DNA of 12,398 nucleotides from contig NKYR01000251.1 of the NCBI GenBank assembly GCA_003184365.1, positions 1 to 12,398 on the forward strand, read 5' to 3'. This document shows, in pieces, positions 9,217-12,398 of this stretch. Every line of letters starts with the position of its first letter. Position 1 is the stretch's first letter. The position numbers were made by a program, and so were the translations under genes. The notes beneath the pieces are model-generated. The model worked only from the letters and a program-made list of their open reading frames with translations. It was not told the DNA's origin and ran no database searches. The DNA comes from Evernia prunastri. Its lineage: Eukaryota > Ascomycota > Lecanoromycetes > Lecanorales > Parmeliaceae.

Positions 9217-10031
9217 ATGGCCCCACGTGCGAAGAGAAGGGATCCATCCAGTACCGTGGATGCGACCCAAAGGCGGGACGAACGGTCTTTGGGTAAGATG
9301 AATCTGAGCCGTACCTCGAGCAACCACTGATGGATTTACTGATTTTCCCAGCACCGTAGGCGAGCGCAAGACCATTCCTAATCTCATCTCCGAGCTGCCA
9401 TTCGACATCCTGAAAATGATCTACCACCTAGTCCTAGAGGAGGAGCATGGAGTACTGCTCCTTCGCCTCGGGCACCATCGCCTTTCGACTGCGTACGCTC
9501 TCAGCCCAGGTTTGCTGGATACCCAATGGCACGACATGAACGATGCCGACGTGGAGGGAATGTTGAAGGACGAGGAGTGTCGGTATGGAACACCGTGCAC
9601 GGACGTCAACCTGAATGGAATGAATCATACGGTCTACAATTTAAGGGATGTAAGACTCTGCATGGCGTCGAGGGCCATCTACAACACGGCGCTCTGCTAT
9701 TTTTTTTAGCATGAACCTCTTTCGGTGCTTGGACTTCGCAGACCTGGAGGATTTCTTGTATCACGTCAGACATATTCACATGATCCAGAGGATCTAGGTC
9801 GCTTGGAAAGGTGGTGGAACGCCGATTGCGAAGGGAATCCGCCGATTACAGAAAAGTGCCACGGGCTTGGTCGAGTTGCGTCTTATTGTTGGGAAGGAGG
9901 ATAGTGAGGCTATGTTTACTCAGCCGGCGTGGTGATTGATGTGTGAAACGGCTCGGCAGGAGAAGTGGCAGGTGCACTTGGATGGTGAGGCGGAGTGTTG
10001 GCTTAAGGCGCGTCAGCAGCTGGACGGATGA
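9217..10031 (+). pseudogene. Broken F-box-like protein gene
   Basis: Exon 1 is 9217-9292 (start MAPRAKRR), a GT-AG intron spans 9293-9359 with ACTGAT as branch site, and exon 2 runs from 9360. Exon 2 begins with ISELPFDILKMIYHLVLEEE, the leucine/proline-rich helix that opens fungal F-box-like proteins (LPxElLxxIYxLvL). The frame reaches a TAG at 9707-9709 directly after eight T (9700-9707). With one T fewer, it continues as MNLFRCLDFADLEDFLYHVRH, a sequence typical of these proteins, then meets TAG at 9795-9797 and TGA at 9933-9935, and ends at TGA 10029-10031. After subtracting intron and one T, the length is 747 nt, exactly 249 codons, which supports one ancestral frame. F-box proteins are usually substrate receptors of SCF ubiquitin ligases; here the partner-binding part is unknown. 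The frameshift plus two stops argue for a decayed gene rather than a single sequencing error. It converges tail to tail with the oxidoreductase. Confidence 0.7.
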
Positions 10032-10076
10032 GAAGGACATGGAACCGCAATGATGCAACTTTTCCCATCGAAAAGA

Positions 10077-11485
10077 TCAGATATTCCAATCCGGCGTAGT
10101 CTCCTTCCAACGCTGGACTCGCTCATCTTGGGATGCCTCGAACTCTAAATCGTCAAAAATAAGATCCGTCCGAAGCGCTGGCTGATTGGCTAAACATCTG
10201 TCAGAAGATGATTCACCCCATCCGAATTGGCTATGATTCCTTGTTCCATTCAACACCTCGACGACGATTTGACCGATGTCAGGAAGATCTTTTGCGTGAG
10301 TGTATGAGCCTCCACCTGCAATCACTAAGTTCGGGTGTTGTGGATGTCGCGTAATGATCGGCTTCTGATCGTCAGTTACTCCGTCCCTGCAATGATCAGC
10401 CACGGTATCGGTTAACGTACACAATGCTTGTGCTTACCACCATGATTGCACTGATTGGATGCGCGCACCACTCCCCTGGAGATCTGGTATTGTCTGCCTT
10501 ATCCAGTCACGAGCCTCCAACATTGATCTTACCGCCAAATTAGTCTCCGAGGCATCCCATGGCGTAGATATTGCCTGTTCTCCGGACGGGTTCCGGAACG
10601 GTTTGATCCATGTGAGCTTTGCAGAACCCACTGTCTTCGGGTGACAAAGGAATTCCCCTTTTACAGACTTAGCCGGATACCTATGCAGTTTGAGAAAAGC
10701 GTACCAACGCCGATGTCTGATTTTATCGGTAGATTACTATATCTCTTCCACTGCTCAACGTTCAACTCAATAGAAAAGCTGAATATCCCAGTTGCTATCG
10801 GTGCCCTGGAAAGCGGAGGTTGTTGTATGGAAGAGGCTTCGAGTAGTTGCATAGTCCAGGGCCCAGCAGCGAGGATGACGTCGGTGTTCTCGGTATTGAT
10901 GGATTCTGTCGAAGTCACCACGCTTTCGACCTTTCCATTGCGATTGAATTGCATGCGAATCACTCGGTCACCTCGAAATCTTCCTCCCTTTCTAACGCAA
11001 TCCTCTTTCACGCTCTTCATCGCTCCAGTCCAATCCACAACGCCATCATCTTCGTTATAAACTACTGTCACATTCGATGCGACTTGTGTCGAGTGATATA
11101 GTTCTTGAGGAAACTGAACACCTTGACGAATTCGGGGAGGTAAGCCCAGTTGAGATCGAGCATGGTCAATGCCGAGGAGGGTTTCAACGTGGGCTTTAGA
11201 ATAGGTAACGACTCGACCGGTACGTTTGTAGTGGCTTTTGTATACTGGATCGTTCTCCCATAAGGACTTCGACTTCATGACCTCTTTCATCCGTACTGAA
11301 TCAGGGTAGTCAATCCGTAAAATCTTAGAAACATCTTGACTGGGTGCCATGTGATCTCGAGCGTCACAAATTGTAACGTCATATTGCTTGTCGTTGAGGA
11401 GATGCCAGGCGGTCGACAGCCCCATCACACCTCCTCCAATGATGAATACACCTCTGCGAGTCTCATGGCTGGATCCGGTAGACAT
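10077..11485 (-). CDS. FAD-dependent DAO-family oxidoreductase (amine/amino-acid oxidase-like)
   Basis: Three exons: 11485-10705, 10657-10438 and 10386-10077. Together they are 1311 nt (436 aa plus stop). The introns are 47 and 51 nt, GT-AG, with CTAAG and CTGAT branch sites. The ATG at 11485 is chosen because it precedes the Rossmann fold by 13 residues; an upstream ATG at 11590 would add a serine-rich tail without family resemblance. Seen: dinucleotide motif GGGVMG at 17-22 within VFIIGGGVMGLSTAWHL, D41 closing the second strand, the SKILRIDYPD segment at 53-62 typical of sarcosine/saccharopine/fructosyl-amine oxidases, WIKPFRNP in the middle, and GGGSYTHAKDLPDIG at 358-372 with the family lysine at 366. 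These flavoenzymes oxidise secondary or N-modified amines with O2, releasing H2O2. The substrate cannot be told. The cysteine that often anchors FAD covalently (as in 'VCWD') is not present near 331-334. No break is seen and length is normal. Confidence 0.88.
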
Positions 11486-11894
11486 GGGTGGACGGCTGGA
11501 TGGATTGCAGCTGTCGAACGAAAGAGTGATGATGGGAGAACAAAGAAGGTCCTGGACGCCAAGACCTCTGCGCCAAAATCTCGGATACATTACTTTAGGA
11601 TTACTATCCACCAGTGTACCTGTGAATCTTCAATAGCGCTTATCTCCGTCCATATAGCCGAAGTAGCGCTAGAGTACGAGGGTAGTTCGAGATTGTACAT
11701 TTGAAGCAAGTGTCGGAACTTTCACCGACGGCAGCGTTGGGAATTGAGACAAGAAGCACTGTTGAAAGACGATTAATGATACGTAGAGTAGTGTAACTTG
11801 CAAAAGATCTATAATAAAAAGACACAGATGTCTGACTAGAAAAGGTTGTCACTATCAAATCCCATTGACCCTAAGTCTTCCAATCTTCTTTCTT
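11486..11894. other. Intergenic region between chromodomain-like gene and oxidoreductase
   Basis: No gene is seen. It must contain the 3' end of the chromodomain-like gene and the promoter and leader of the oxidoreductase, both on the minus strand. An AT-rich patch lies at 11808-11820. No convincing TATA box or consensus polyadenylation signal for the minus strand was found. Confidence 0.45.
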
Positions 11895-12354
11895 TTAGGA
11901 GCGTTTGACTGCTCGTCGACCTGGTTGTCGACTGCGTTTGGATTGAGATCCAACGGTGTTGCTCTTGTACTGCCGTAGTAGTTTCCATGCAGTACCCAAA
12001 TCCTCTTCTCGTATCCAGGTGTCCTCCCAAGCGACTTTGAACTCTAAGCCCAAGGTCGTAGATCTATGACCTTTTATCTGTTTTACAACCCACCCGTCGT
12101 CGCGATCGAACTCCAGACACGAGTTATCTTCTCCGTCTTGAATGAGGATTGGCTGATCTGTAAAGTATTAGGAAAATGTTTATCCATCCATTTAAGGGTA
12201 AGCACTTGCCTGGACTACGGCCGTGTTTGCTGCTGCTAGTATTCGATGAGTCTTCGACTAGTGGAGCGAGCTCGCCGCGCTGCTCTGAATATGTCTGCTC
12301 TTGATTCCAGTCTCCGCTGAGTTTCCTTTTGCGTCGAGCTGAGTGTATATTCAT
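11895..12354 (-). CDS. Small chromodomain-like protein
   Basis: Exon 1 is 12354-12210 and exon 2 is 12157-11895: 408 nt, 135 aa plus stop. The 52-nt intron uses a GC donor (CAG then GCAAGT) and a TTTACAG acceptor, with CTAAT as branch site; the phase is exact. Residues 71-112 read like a chromodomain: WVVKQIKGHR, then LGLEFKVAWEDTW, then EEDLGTAWKLLRQY. This follows the pattern W/YxVexIlxHR...G..eylVxW...TWepeenL..a..ll. W71, W92 and W96 are candidates for the methyl-lysine aromatic cage. The flanks are basic (RRKRK near the start, KRSRQPGRRAVKRS at the end), which suits nuclear localisation and nucleic-acid contact. Chromodomains read methylated histone tails; that role is inferred. The usual partner domains (chromoshadow, SET, helicase, integrase) are absent. 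The ATG at 12354 is only 44 nt from the window edge and the frame is open upstream, so an extra 5' part is possible. Confidence 0.68.
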
Positions 12355-12398
12355 TGACGATTGAGAGCATATCGGATCGGGCTTTATGGCTTGAGGGG

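Noticed and set aside
8109..9740. Similarity of CTTTCGGTTGCTTGGACTTC (about 8110) to CTTTCGGTGCTTGGACTTC in the F-box pseudogene (about 9719)
   Set aside because: About 19 nt with one indel; the surrounding sequence is unrelated and the frame at 8110 does not continue as an F-box protein.
1..12398. tRNA, rRNA or complete transposable element
   Set aside because: No cloverleaf with anticodon arm, no rRNA-like sequence, and no transposase, reverse transcriptase or long terminal repeats were recognised on either strand.

Overview
The window is nuclear DNA of a filamentous ascomycete (Pezizomycotina). The evidence is short introns of about 45-130 nt with GT-AG borders and CTAAC/CTGAY branch-like motifs, plus fungal-specific families: an SAT4/PTH11-like fungal rhodopsin, a hydrolase/NB-ARC/TPR NOD-like receptor, an F-box-like protein and a fungal DAO-type flavoenzyme. 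The genus cannot be fixed from sequence alone. Splice models were worked out by hand from reading phase and family resemblance, without a search.

Layout. 1-597 is the upstream region of a plus-strand gene and holds a TATA-like element. 598-2288 is an intact seven-exon gene for a 401-aa seven-helix fungal rhodopsin-like (SAT4 family) membrane protein. Its stop codon lies inside a compound tetranucleotide microsatellite (2283-2342). 2430-4039 is mostly non-genic, with a remnant at about 3042-3392 that resembles fungal SWIM-type zinc-finger proteins. 4040-7922 (minus) is an NLR locus with an alpha/beta-hydrolase N-terminus, an NB-ARC ATPase and four 42-aa TPR units. It carries an 813-bp perfect direct repeat whose two copies are separated by a single N, which is most simply an unmerged contig overlap. 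It also has an in-frame TGA in the hydrolase part. 7923-9216 shows no gene I can name. 9217-10031 (plus) is an F-box-like pseudogene with a T8 frameshift and two in-frame stops. 10077-11485 (minus) is an intact three-exon, 436-aa FAD-dependent DAO-family oxidoreductase. 11895-12354 (minus) is a two-exon, 135-aa chromodomain-like protein with a GC-AG intron; its 5' end lies close to the window edge.

No operon-like or obvious biosynthetic cluster logic links the genes. The segment looks like a fast-evolving accessory neighbourhood: a receptor of the NLR type used in fungal non-self recognition, flanked by decayed genes (F-box-like, SWIM-like) and ordinary metabolic or membrane genes. The most consequential observation is that the NLR is probably one gene misrepresented by the assembly. 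Removing 6319-7132 restores a single eight-exon reading frame of 893 codons that is continuous except for the one TGA.
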